64,000 bases of DNA from Hirsutella rhossiliensis (lineage: Eukaryota; Ascomycota; Sordariomycetes; Hypocreales; Ophiocordycipitaceae): positions 496,001 to 560,000 of the forward strand of contig NW_025408669.1 in the NCBI RefSeq assembly GCF_020360975.1, in the 5' to 3' direction. Position numbers and translations under genes: made by a program. The notes under the pieces are model-generated. The model saw only the letters and a program-made list of their open reading frames with translations, was not told where the DNA came from and did no database searches. Positions 13,092 to 24,381 of this stretch are shown here, in pieces; within the stretch, counting starts at the first letter, position 1, and every line of letters starts with the position of its first letter.

Positions 13092-13982
13092 GGGGCAGCA
13101 GGTCGAGCCGTCTAGGTCGAGTGCTAGCTACGAAGGAATAAGACTGCTTACTATTATACTCTAGCAGCCTCTTTATTTAGTTCCTAGCTAGCTTCTTAAA
13201 AGATAGTCGAGTAACCGTTACTAATAGGCTTTATTAGTATTAGTAGAGATATATCCTATAGCTACTAGCTAGAAAGAGCTTTTATAAGGAAGTATTAGTT
13301 AGCTTCCTCGAGGATTTCTTCCTACTTAGCTAGCTATAAAGAAGCTAGTAAGTTCTTAGTAGAAAGGGCTCCTAGGTATACTATATAGATCTTCCTAATA
13401 CGGTTAGTTATATAGCCCCTTAAGGGAGCTATTAAGGTCTCGAGCTTTAAAAGCTACTACCTAAGAGTCTCTTCCTCTTAAAGAGAGATTAGCTTTATAG
13501 TACTAATAGATTCTATTATCGCTATACGTATAGTAGTTAGTAGCTTTATCTTATAGAGGTACTCCTTATAGTAACTCTCGTAGTTACCTAAGGTAGTAAA
13601 AAAAGCTCTTTACTATATAGAGGTTAGCTTAGAGAAGAGGGAAGCTCCCTCTATAAATTCCGTTGCCTTAGGATAAAAAGGGGGCTTAAGAAGGTCCTAC
13701 TTATTAAAGAAAACTAAATTATAGATAGTTCTATCTATACGAGCCCGTCGCTCCTTTACCTACTTATCCTAATCTTAAGGCTCTATAAGAATCGTCCTAT
13801 AGACTATAGGGGCGGTAGAGGAGTTATTTTTTAATATCGTTATAGAAAGAGGGGGTATAAAAGTCGGTTAAAAATCGGCTTTTCTAATAAGAGGGGTAAA
13901 AGGAAGCTATAAGGGATATAAGAAAGGTGCCTTTTATAGTAGCTAGAAGGTATAGGAGTACTATTCCTCCTAGGCTTATAAC

Positions 13983-14455
13983 TCTTATAAAGAGAGATAT
14001 AAGAAGTATATAAAAATATATAAAGGTAAAATTAAAAGTAAGGGGTCGGATAAGTAGGGCAAAGATATATTATTCTTATAAGGGTAGTAATTATAGTAGG
14101 GGAATAATTATTATATCGCCTTAATTATCCTTCTTTCCTTTATTTAACGCTCCTCTTTATACTTATTTAGTATCTTAATTAATAAAGAAGATCCTACTTA
14201 AAGAAGCTACTAATATCCTTTTAACTACTAAGCTTTTTATTAGTTTTTCCCTTCCTTTCTAGCCGTTACCGGTATATTTATCTTATCTTTTACTACCTCT
14301 ATAAGAAGCTATCGCTACTTTTACTTCCCCTCTTACCCCTACCCTTTACTCTATACCTCCTTTTAGCTCCTTCCTTAAAACCTGTTTTTTAGCTTCCTAG
14401 GTTCCTTATACTAAGGGATATCTCTAACTATAAAATTAGGCTACGCTTCGCGATA
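13983..14455 (-). repeat. Copy A 5' LTR
   Basis: This LTR is 473 bp and is followed on its outer side by TSD AAAAC. On its inner side (coding strand) the RIP-altered primer-binding site follows directly; the unaltered form is seen at 63,159-63,175. Confidence 0.88.
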
Positions 14456-14460
14456 AAAAC

Positions 14461-15231
14461 CGCCTTATTATTTCTTTATATAGATATAGTATTAATAGTA
14501 GCTAGCTTTACTTATAGCTTTAGTAATAGTTTTATAGATAGGGGCTTCTTACCTTTATATCTAAGTATTCTTAAAGGCGCGTTCGCTAGGTTTAATTTAC
14601 TTATATAATACTTAAATATAAAGTTAAATAGTATTAAATATATATACTATCTTACTTACCTTTTATTTAGGAAGGTCTAGTATATAAACGTTTAAATATT
14701 ATAGTAGTTTAATAATACCTTTACTTTATACGCTGCCCTTTTAACGTAATATCGCTAGTATTTAAATAACTTAATAATAGTAAATAGTTCTTAGTTTAGA
14801 ATACTATAATTAAATTTAGCTCTAATAAACTTCTTTAACTAAAATACGATTAGATAGTAACGCCCTTTATTATTAAGTTAAGAGATAATCCTTATTATTA
14901 CGAATTATAATATATTTATTTTAATATAAATACGTCTTTTTAGATTATAATATTACAGGAGTAGGGCTCCTTAAAAAGTATCTTTAAGAGCTTAAAACGC
15001 TACCCTTTTAGTAAGGTTTAGCTCTATACTCCCTAGCTTCTTTTTATTCTTACTCCCCTTTAGTAATATAGTTAAGGGCGCTATAACTCCTAAGTACCTA
15101 TATATAAATCGTTAGTAAAAATTATAGAACCTAAGGAAAACCTAAATATTATAGTAGGTTATAGGTTTAGGCTATTAAGCTATTACCTTTACTTATTAAG
15201 GGTTTATTAATACCCTATTAATAGATAAAAT
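14461..15231 (-). other. K interior between copies A and B
   Basis: This 770-bp degraded segment is part of K: removing copy B joins it to 21,533 and removing copy A joins it to 8,069. It is coding-like on the minus strand, between the reverse-transcriptase region and the presumed integrase region, so it may be the RNase H/connection part of pol. No intact frame remains. Confidence 0.45.
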
Positions 15232-15701
15232 TCTCGCGAAGAAAGATATAAGAAGTATATATAAAATATATAAAGGTAAAATTAAAAGTAAGGGGTCGGA
15301 TAGGTAGGGCAGAGGGATTTAATTCTTATAGGAGCAGTAATAAAGGTAGGGGAGTGATTATTATATTGCCTTAATTATCCTTCTTTCCTCTATCTAACGC
15401 CCCTCTTTATACCTATCTAGCATCTTAATTAATAAAGAAGATCCTGCTTAAAGAAGCTACTAATATCCTTTCGACTACCGAGCTTTTTGCCGGTTTTTCC
15501 CCTCCTTTCTAGCCGTTGCCGGCATATCCGTCTTATCTCTCGCTACCTTTATAGGAAGCTATCGCTACTTCTACTTCCCCTTATACCCCTACCCTCCTTT
15601 CTATACCTCTTTAGCTCCTTCTTTAAAACCTGTTTTTAGCTTCCTAGGTCCCTCGTGCTAAGGATATCTCCGAGAACTACGAATCAGGCCACGTCATGAC
15701 A
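15232..15701 (-). repeat. Copy B 3' LTR
   Basis: This partner of 21,050-21,527 carries several short deletions and an altered outer palindrome near 15,690-15,700, so it has diverged by more than RIP transitions. Confidence 0.85.
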
Positions 15702-18700
15702 TACCCTTAGCTATAGCCTGCCCCTTAGGGCATAGCTAATACGGCTTCGCTAGTAAGCGTATAGAGGAGGTTCTTAGCTCTATACTTCTCCCTTTACTTA
15801 AGGAAAGCAAGGGCCCTTTCGGGTCCCTAGGCTCTTTTAGACCTACTTAAGGAAAAGGGGCCTAAAGAGGGGAAAGTCCTATAAGAAAAGGGGGAAAACC
15901 CTAATTAAAATAAGGGGCCCTTTAAAGGGAAAAGCCTCTTCCTTTTCTTCGGCTATAGACGTTACCTTCTCGTACGTGCTATTAGCTCCTCTTATAGACT
16001 CTTAAGGCGGGCCTCTAAGGACAGCTTCTCTCGAACGTCTTCTAGCCCTATTTACTATAAAAAGATAGCTAGCTTCTACTTTAGTAGGTGCTTCGTAAGA
16101 CCGTCGGCTTTTATTAATACCGTTAGAACCTAACGGACGGAAATAAGTCCCCTTTAGACCTCTTAGCGTATCTAATACTAGTAAATATCGATATACCGTA
16201 GCTAGGTCGATAACTTACTGTTTTCCGTAAGAATTCGTATAGTCTATATATTATCGCATTCTATAGCTAATAGGGTCGGAATTTATAGTCGTAGAGATAT
16301 TAGTAGCCGTCTAAGGAAAATCGCTTCTTTTAATGCTTCTAAAAGAGCTAGTAGCTCTGCCTCTATACTAGAAGTCGTAACGGTAGCTTGCTTCGAAGCT
16401 CTCTAAGTAATGGTTCCTCTAAAAAGGGATATAATATACCCTTATCAGCTCTTTCTATCTAAAGAATTATCTATAAAGGACGAATCGCTCGAATAAAGGA
16501 AGATTTCGGCAGCTTATTTCCTTCCCTACCCTCCTAGGCGTAGACTATATAATCTCGTTAAATAGAGATAAAGGATAGCTCTATCTACTACTTCTTAATA
16601 CCTAGGGCTAGGATTCTAGTTATGCCTAGCTAGCTAAGAGACCGTAAAAGAGATATCCGGTTTAGTAGAAATAGCTAAAAAAAGTAGGGAGCCTACCTTC
16701 TATTAATATTAGTGTTTCTCTTGCTCCCTAGCTTAAAAGGATAGATTAGGCAAAAGCTCTTCGTTTAATATAGGCGTAGAGGGAAGCTTCTTATTAAGGA
16801 AATTAAGGAGGAATTTATAAGCGACCTTATCGATATAGGCGTCCTAGGTAAGCTAGATAGTCCGTTAGGACCTATTCCTAAGGATTCGTATCCCTAGGAA
16901 CTACTTTAGCTCCCCTAGCCTAGTTATCTTATACCTTTATTATAGGCCTTATATAGCCTCCCTAGTAGTAGCTTCTTCCTCTTTTAGGTAGGCCTAGATA
17001 ATATCGTCGACGTAGAAAAAGACTATGATTTTACCCTTCTATATTATACACGGTTCCTAAGGGACTTTCTTAAAGCCTAGGGCTTCGAGGGAACCTATTA
17101 AATGCTATTACTAAAGAAGGGGTGATCTTCGTAGTCTATATAGAGCTTTCCTAAGCCGTAGAACCTTTCCTAGCTATTAGAAGCCTAGTAGAAGGCGTAT
17201 ATAGATAACTTCTTCTTCCTTAAGAGGGCAGTTAACGAAGGCGTTAACTATATCTATCTATTCGAGCTTAAGGTCGAATTCTACTACTATAGCTATAAGG
17301 GTCCGAAAAGACATCCCTGCTAGGGTAGTTGCCCTAGTAGGTAGATCCCCTTTTTCCTATTAATTCCCGTAGATAACTAGCTAGGCTTTATACTTTTAAA
17401 GGAAGCTGTGTTTATTAGTCTTATAGATAAAGACCTACTTATAGCTAAGGACCTATTTTCCTCTTACCTTTCCTTATGACCTCTTCGAAAGACCCTATCT
17501 CCTCGTATAAGGCTAGGTAGTCTTTCTAGGCCTAGAAAAACTAGTCTCTAAAGGGGTGTTTTTCTAGCTGCTTCTAGTTTACTAGTAGGTCCGGGAGGTC
17601 TCTTTTATATACCTTCCTTGCTAATATTAGCTTAAATAGCCGGCCTGCTATAAACGCTCTATAGGAACCGTCTTCTATTAGCGTTAGATAGAAGTCGGAA
17701 AAACGATTAAAATAGGGGAGAGGTTAGTCTTCTTTAGTATCCGTATCGGGCCCTATACCTTCCTTTGCTTCTCGAAGCAGGGATAAAAAGGCAGCCGGGT
17801 AATCCTTCGAGAGAGGTGCCTTTCCTACCCCCTTAGGGGTCGAGACGGGAAGACTAACTAAGAAAGCTACTTCTAGATCTTCTTCTTCTATAAGAGGAGG
17901 CGTAGGTAGGCAGGCGTATTCTAGCTCTACCGCTTTCCTATAGTCCCCTTCTTCGTCTAGATTATCTAATCTAGCAGCTTCCTCTTCTTTTTCTTTAAAG
18001 TCGGCGTTATCCTCGACTACTTCGACGTTAGTTTCTTCTTCCGTTTCCTTGTCTAGGACCTCTTCTTAAGACTATTAGGAAGGGGGAATTTAGATCTTCT
18101 AAATTAGCTAACGTTAAGAGAGTAAGAAGGGCTATTAATCCCTCTTTCCGTTAAAGAAGCTAGATTTATCGAAAATTATATCCCTAGTCGAAATAACCTT
18201 CTATAGAAGAGGAATCTAGATCCGGAAGATATTTATAGAATTATAACTAACGAGGTAACTAATAAAGGCTCTAGGATTAAGCTTTCTTTTCTTCTTCCTT
18301 TTTAGCTATATATCGGTAGTTATTACGTATACCTTATAGCCATAGGTATAAAGGTAGGCTAGCGAGGCCCTCTTCTTCGTAAAGAGCTTAAGGGGGGATT
18401 TCTAGTCTATTCCTTAGGTCTTAAAAAGGGTCTCTATGTCCCTATAGTCCCTTAGTCCCCTAGGGTCCCTTAGGGTCTGGTTCCGAAGGTAATAGGCGGT
18501 CTTAACGACTTCCCTTTAAAGGTCGTATAGAAGCCTTATAGTAAGTCTTATCGTACGGGCCCTTTCTATTATAGCACCCCCTAATCTTTCTGCCCCTCCG
18601 TTTTAGGCCTAGGTATTCGGTGCTAACGGGAGGGGTAAATTGCCCCTTTTTCGAAGCTAATTTAAGATATCCTTCTTAAATAGTTCTCTATTAGACCGTA

Positions 18701-21049
18701 TCTTCTTTACCTCGTAGCTAAAGTAGGATTTTATCTAGTTAATAAAGTCCTAGAGGGCAGACTAGTTATACTTACTTAGGTAGGTCCGTAAGAAATAAGG
18801 GAAAACTATCCCTAAAAAGCGTCTGTAAAAAATATTACCCTAACGAAGCTTTCCTAATCCTTAGAGACGTCGGTCTAGTCGACCTAAATTTCCTTATACG
18901 GCTGGTCCGGCCGTAAAGGCGTTCGTCTAGAAATTCGTCTCTTAGTCTTCCCTTAGCCGTAGTATTCGCATTCGACGGTCTTTAGGCCCCTTATTCGTAC
19001 GCCCTGTTATTAGCCTAGCTTATATAAAGCTAGGGGGCCCGGGTAACTAAGTCGTGCGTGCTAAAGAAGACCGTCTCCTTAGGCTGCTAGAAGAGGGTCC
19101 TTAGATCCTACCCTCCTAGTAGGGAAAGCTAACTTCTCGAGTAGTTCCTTCCTAAGGATAGGTCGGAATTCGAGAATAAATTAACCGAATTTCTCCTCGA
19201 TAAGCCTAATAGTCTAATTCTTCTAGACTAGCCTCGTAGGCTTAGACGTCGTATCCTAGAAGATTCCTTCCTCTTAAAGAAGGCGGAAGGAAATTAGGCT
19301 TGTTAAAAATCGAGGGCAAAAAGCTACCCTTTTTCGTCGAAGAATTCGTAAAGACCTATTAGGTAATTTTATCGTGAAATTTACCCTTCCGTATCCCTCT
19401 ATCTATACGGTTAATGCCCCGGCAATAAGATATTCCTTTCGTGCCTTCTTAAAGGACCGGAATCGTAAGAGTATATTATAGATATTAAGGGAAGTACTAG
19501 AGTTAAGGATAGCTGATTTTCGAAGGGGATAATTAGAGGGCTCTAACGGTTGGTTTTAGCCTTATTAATCCGTAGGGAAGACGAAGGCCGGATTTACTAT
19601 ACTAACGACTTTTCCTTGAATTTACGGTAGCGGCGTTAGTTACTATTTCTTAGTAACCCGAATCTCGTCTATCTTCTTCTATAACGAGGGGTCCTCCTTA
19701 AGAGACTATTATACTATTTCTTATAGCCTCTTTAAAGGGTTAATTCCTTTAGGTCGGTTTTCCTCGAAGACCTACTAGCAGTCTTCTAGCCGATAGGGCT
19801 TTTTATATGCTTAGTAGGTAGGTCGATTCCTTCTCGTTCGTTTCTTCGAGGAATCCTCGTCCCGGTCCGGAAGGTCTGCTTAAAAACCTCCCCTTTTTAC
19901 CCCTTATTGCTAATTTTAACGAAGAGGTTCGATTTCGACTAGTTCCTTAATTTTTCGACTAACGGACTAAAAGGTCTATTAGGGGACTAGTCGGGCCGGT
20001 CTAACTAACGGGACCGGGGCCGGGCCCGGAGAAAGAGGCGGAGCCGGGGCCGGGCCTACGGCAGCCGTTAAAGACAGTGTTAATGCTCTCTAGGGAGGAG
20101 GAGCTAAAGGAGCAACAGCCGCAATAGCAGCAGCGGGGGCCGCAGCAATAGGGGCTGCAGCAGCTATAGGTCGAGCCGTCTAGGTCGAGTGCTAGCCACG
20201 AAGGAATAAGACTACTTACTATTATACTCTAGCAGCCTCTTCGTCTAGTTCTCGGCTAGCTTCTCGAAAGATAGTCGAGTAACCGTTACTAATAGGCTTT
20301 ATTAGCAGAGATATATCCCGTAGCTACTAGCCGGAAAGAGCTTCTATAAGGAAGTATTAGTTAGCTTCCTTAAGGATCTCTTCCTACTTAGCTAGCCACG
20401 AAGAAGCTAGTAGGTTCCTAGTAGAAAAGGCTCCTAGGTAGGCCGTATAGGTCTTCCTAATACGGTTAGTTATATAACCTCTCGAGGGAGCTATCGAGGT
20501 CTCGAGCTTTAAAAGCTACTACCTAGGAGTCTCTTCCTCTCGAAGAGAGATTAGCTTTACGGCACTAACGGATTCCGTTATTGCCGTATAAGTAGAAGTT
20601 AGCAACTTCGTCTCGTAAAGGTATTCCTTTCGGTAACTCTCGTAGTCGCCTAAGGTAGTAGAAAAAGCTCTCTATTATGCAGAGGTTAGCTCGGAGAAGA
20701 GGGTAGCTCCCTTTATAAAGTCCGTTGCCCTAGGACGAAGAGGGGGCTTAAGAGGGTCCTGCTTATTAAAGAAGACTAAATTATAGATAGTTCTATCTAT
20801 ACGAGCCCGTAGCTCCTTTACCTACTTATCCTAATCTTAGGGCTCTATAAAAATCGTCCTACGGACCGTAGGGACGGTAGAGTAGTCGATTTTCGTTCTC
20901 GTTGCGGAAGAAGAGGGGGGGGCAGAAAAGTCGGTTAAAAATCGGCTTTTCTAGTAAGAGGGGTAAAAGGGAGCCACGAAGGATATAAGAAGGGTGCCTT
21001 TTATAGCCGCCGGAAGGTATAGGAATACTATTCCTCCCGGGCTTATAAC

Positions 21050-21527
21050 TCTCGCGAAGAGAGATATAAGAAGTATATATAAAATGCACGAAGGTAAAAT
21101 TAGAAGTAAGGGGTCGGATAGGCAGGGTAGAGGGATTTAATTCTTATAGGAGCAGCAATAAAGGTAGGGGAGTAATTATTATATTGCCTTAATTATCCTT
21201 CTTTCCTCTATCTAACGCCCCTCTTTATACCTATCTAGCATCTTAATTAATAAAGAAGATCCTACTTAAAGAAGCTACTAATGTCCTTTTGACTACCGAG
21301 CTTTTTACCGGTTTTTTCCCCTCCTTTCTAGCCGTTGCCGGTATATCCGTCTTATCTCTCGCTACCTCTATAGGAAGCTATCGCTACTTCTGCTTCCCCT
21401 CTTGCCCCTACCCTCCTCTCTATACCTCCTTTTAGCTCCTTCCTTAAAACCTGTTTTTTAGCTTCCTAGGTCCCTCGTGCTAAGGGATATCTCCGAGAAC
21501 TACGAAATCTAGCTATGCTTCGCGATA
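21050..21527 (-). repeat. Copy B 5' LTR
   Basis: This 478-bp LTR is lightly mutated. On the coding strand it starts TATCGCGAAG and ends CTTCGCGAGA, giving near-perfect inverted ends. It is followed by the primer-binding site, which matches the initiator tRNA-Met anticodon region (RIP-changed here). Confidence 0.9.
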
Positions 21528-21532
21528 AAAAT

Positions 21533-24124
21533 AAACCTAAGGAACTTAACTAACTATTAATAAAAGATATACTTTAATAGTTTTATATAGAGCCTTATAG
21601 CCCTTAGCCTTTCTATTACTTATCCTAAGTATTTAATATATTCTTCTCTTATCTTAAAGTATATAAGGATATTATTAAGGTAGACTATATAGATTATACC
21701 TATAAGCCCCTTAAGTACTTAATAAATATAGCTTTAAAATATAGCTAGTATATTAGTAAGTTTAAAGGGTATTACTAGGTATTCGAAATATCTATAATAT
21801 ATTTAGAAAGCGGTCTTTTATTTATCTCCTTTTTAAATTTAAATATATTAATTCGCATTCTATATATTAATCTTAGAAAAATACTTAGGTCCTTAATAGT
21901 AGTTAATAATCTCTAAAATAGAGGGTAAAAGGTACTAATTCTTTTATATAACCTAGTTAAGTCCTTAGTAGTTTATATATAGCTATAAGGTACTATCTAT
22001 TTTTAAAATAAAAAGGATAGGCGCCCTAGCTAAGCTCTTTAACTCCTAGATTATTTTCTTTCTTATTATATCTTAGATCTAGTCGTATAATACTTAGAGT
22101 TCCCTTTATAATAAAGGGTAAATTAGTCTATAAAAAGGTTCTATATTAAGGATTAAATTAATTAAGTAATCCGTTCCCTTTTTATTTAGTAGTAAGTTAG
22201 ATTTACTAGCTAAGAAAGTATCTTTAAACTAATAAAGAGTTAATAGGATTTTAGCTTATTCTTCCTATAAAATCCCTTTATCTATATCTTTATTTAGTAG
22301 CGGGACTAGCTTAGGATTAAGCGCTATTATATATACCCTTACTTTATTTTTATATTCTTAAAAGAATCTATAACTATTTTATAAGGTTTCGCTACTTAGT
22401 TAATACTTAAATTACTACTATTATTTCTATAAGATAAAATAAATACGTTTATCTTCTAAGGTAGTAACTAATAAAAGGATTAGTACTTAATCGTTTAGCG
22501 TTAACTTATCAGTATTAATATAAAAATAAGTAATTATCTTTTTAGTGCCTCTTATATTTATTATTTAAAGTAGTACTAACTATACTTTATACTCCCTTAC
22601 CTTACTATTACTAAGCCCTAGTAACTTAGGGTATAATAGTACTACTTATAGTAATCCTTACTATTAAGTAAATTATATATTTATAAGGTTAATAGTACTA
22701 TAAGTATTTAAGTATATAAGGACTTTAATAGGGTTTAGCCTTAATATTATTATAGGAGTTTTAAGTAACTATCCTATAAGTATTAAGTTTACTAACGGCT
22801 ACGTTTACTTTAATATCTTACCTTTTCTTTATTTTATAGTATTAAGTCTAACAGTCTTTGCTAAGGTTTCTACCTTTAAAGAATTAGTATATTTTATAAA
22901 TAAGTATCCTAGCTTATTATATTAGAAATATATAATTCCCGATTAGGTAAAAGATCCTCTTCCTTAATAATATCCCTTAGTTTAGCCCTTAGTAGGTATA
23001 TCGCTAGCTTATTAGTTATTAGTTAAATTAGTAGTATTTCCTTAACGATTCGGCCTAGCTTATTAGCTTCTTTAATTCCTTCCCTTATATATACTACCTT
23101 AAGGTATAGTACTATTTCTATTCCCGGTTCCTTTAAAAGTAAAAGTAGTATTAATACATCGCCTCTTATTAATAGTAGTATCCTAATATCGTTAAGCGAC
23201 TTATATAAGCTCTTCCTATTTATAGGTATAAATAAGTATTAAGTAGAGGTTAATTTAGTCTTAAAGTTATATTTCTAGCTTAGCGAAAAATATAAGAGTA
23301 CGCGCCTTTTTTAATAGGCGTTTAAAATACCTCTCTAAGGAGTTAAGGTATAAACTAAACTTTAAAGGGGACTAGCCTTCTTATTAGCGAGCCTCCTTTA
23401 ATTACGTCGCTAATAGTATCTCTTTATTTATAGTATCCTTAATTAAGATAGGTATTTATTCTTTAAAGTATACTTAATTTATACTATATTTAGTTTAGTT
23501 AATCGGCGTCTATTCTTTAAGGTATTAGCGCTATCTTACTTTATAGTCGCTATATATATAATTTACTATATAAAGGATCTTTATTTTATTATAACGAAAA
23601 TATTTAAGCGCTATCTTAAAAACGTCCTTTAAATCGTAAGTTTAGTTTAGATATTTCTATATATTAGTAGGTTAAAATAATTAAGCGATATTTTTAATCT
23701 TAACCTTACTACCGCGACTACTATCCGATTTAAGGGAGTAGGACCGTTAGCGCTTCCTTAAATAAATAGTAATAGTACTAGCGCGTTTAGTAATTTCCTC
23801 CTTTAATTATATAACGCGATCTTATAAGCGTTTTATCTCCTCTACCTTTTTAATATATACTTATAGAGCTATAAGCCTTTCCTTATAAGATAGTTATCTT
23901 ATACTTATAGGTAGCGATATCTTTAATATAGTTATAACGCTATTTATAGTAAGGGTCTATTCTAAGGATATATCTTCCTATTTTTTATCTCTTAAATAAA
24001 TACTTAATATATATAATAAAGAGGCCTCGATTAGTTAACTACTATATCGCGCTATAGGACCGTTATATAGTCTTCTCTAAGTAGCTATCTCTATTAAATA
24101 ACTAAAAGAGGAAGCCTTAGAAAT
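21533..24124 (-). other. K interior with reverse-transcriptase relic
   Basis: On the minus strand 21,659-21,682 translates as YLNNILIY. This is the retroelement RT active site (Y-x-D-D) with both aspartate codons changed GAT to AAT, as RIP would do. Flanking sequence is coding-like with many TAG and TAA stops. Upstream on the minus strand (about 22.5-24.1 kb) the gag/protease region is expected, but no zinc knuckle could be read. There is no functional gene. Confidence 0.7.
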
Positions 24125-24381
24125 TATAAGGGAATATATATTATAGTACGATTAGTTAGGTAATAGAGATAGCTAGAGGTACTATACTATATATATTATA
24201 TTCTCCTTATTATAAGACTAAAGCTTATAAGAAAAGGGATTTCTCCTTTTTTATTAAAGTAGTAAGTAGTCTATAATATATAAGCGGGGTAGGTATAATT
24301 CCCTGCCGATACCCTATTAATATATTAGTACTATATATCTAAGTACTTTATTAGCCTATACCTCTTAAGAGCGCTCTTATA
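24125..24381 (-). repeat. K LTR, right copy
   Basis: This is the 257-bp partner of 3,102-3,358, flanked on the right by TSD CTTTA, after which the copia relic F continues. Confidence 0.75.

Larger units (their letters stand above)
8075..14455 (-). mobile_element. Ty1/copia element, copy A (complete, heavily RIP-mutated)
   Basis: The element is 6,381 bp with LTRs at 8,075-8,550 and 13,983-14,455 and TSD AAAAC at 8,070-8,074 and 14,456-14,460. It runs on the minus strand: 5' LTR at right, then gag (about 13-13.9 kb), integrase, reverse transcriptase (about 9.5-11 kb), RNase H, and a purine-rich tract (taagggggta) beside the 3' LTR. The RT active site near 9.9 kb reads FFYIDN on the minus strand, against FFYVDD in copy B. 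Nearly all CpA is converted and no frame survives. It is inserted in element K. Confidence 0.9.
15232..21527 (-). mobile_element. Ty1/copia element, copy B (complete, moderately RIP-mutated)
   Basis: The element is 6,296 bp with LTRs at 15,232 to about 15,701 and 21,050-21,527 and TSD AAAAT (15,227-15,231 and 21,528-21,532). Its order on the minus strand is as in copy A. It is visibly richer in CpG, CA and TG than copy A. On the minus strand near 17.0 kb the RT motif FFYVDDII is intact and followed by a stop where copies elsewhere imply tryptophan (TGG to TAG). Small deletions in the left LTR and interior add non-RIP damage. No long open frame remains. Confidence 0.92.
3102..24381 (-). mobile_element. 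LTR retrotransposon K (gypsy-like), nested host of copies A and B
   Basis: Two direct 257-bp repeats, 3,102-3,358 and 24,125-24,381, begin TATAAGGG and end CTCTTATA, as expected for TG...CA ends after RIP. They are flanked by CTTTA at 3,097-3,101 and 24,382-24,386. The surrounding copia sequence reads continuously if everything between is removed. Without copies A and B and their TSDs the element is about 8.6 kb. A minus-strand reverse-transcriptase motif (21,659-21,682) sets the likely orientation. All coding frames are destroyed. The stretch 3,359-6,840 may contain a further undetected insertion. Confidence 0.75.

Noticed and set aside
20859..21089. 76-codon minus-strand ORF in copy B
   Set aside because: It covers the LTR/leader of the copia element. 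The same frame in copy I (63,110-63,310) is untranslated leader overlapping the gag start.
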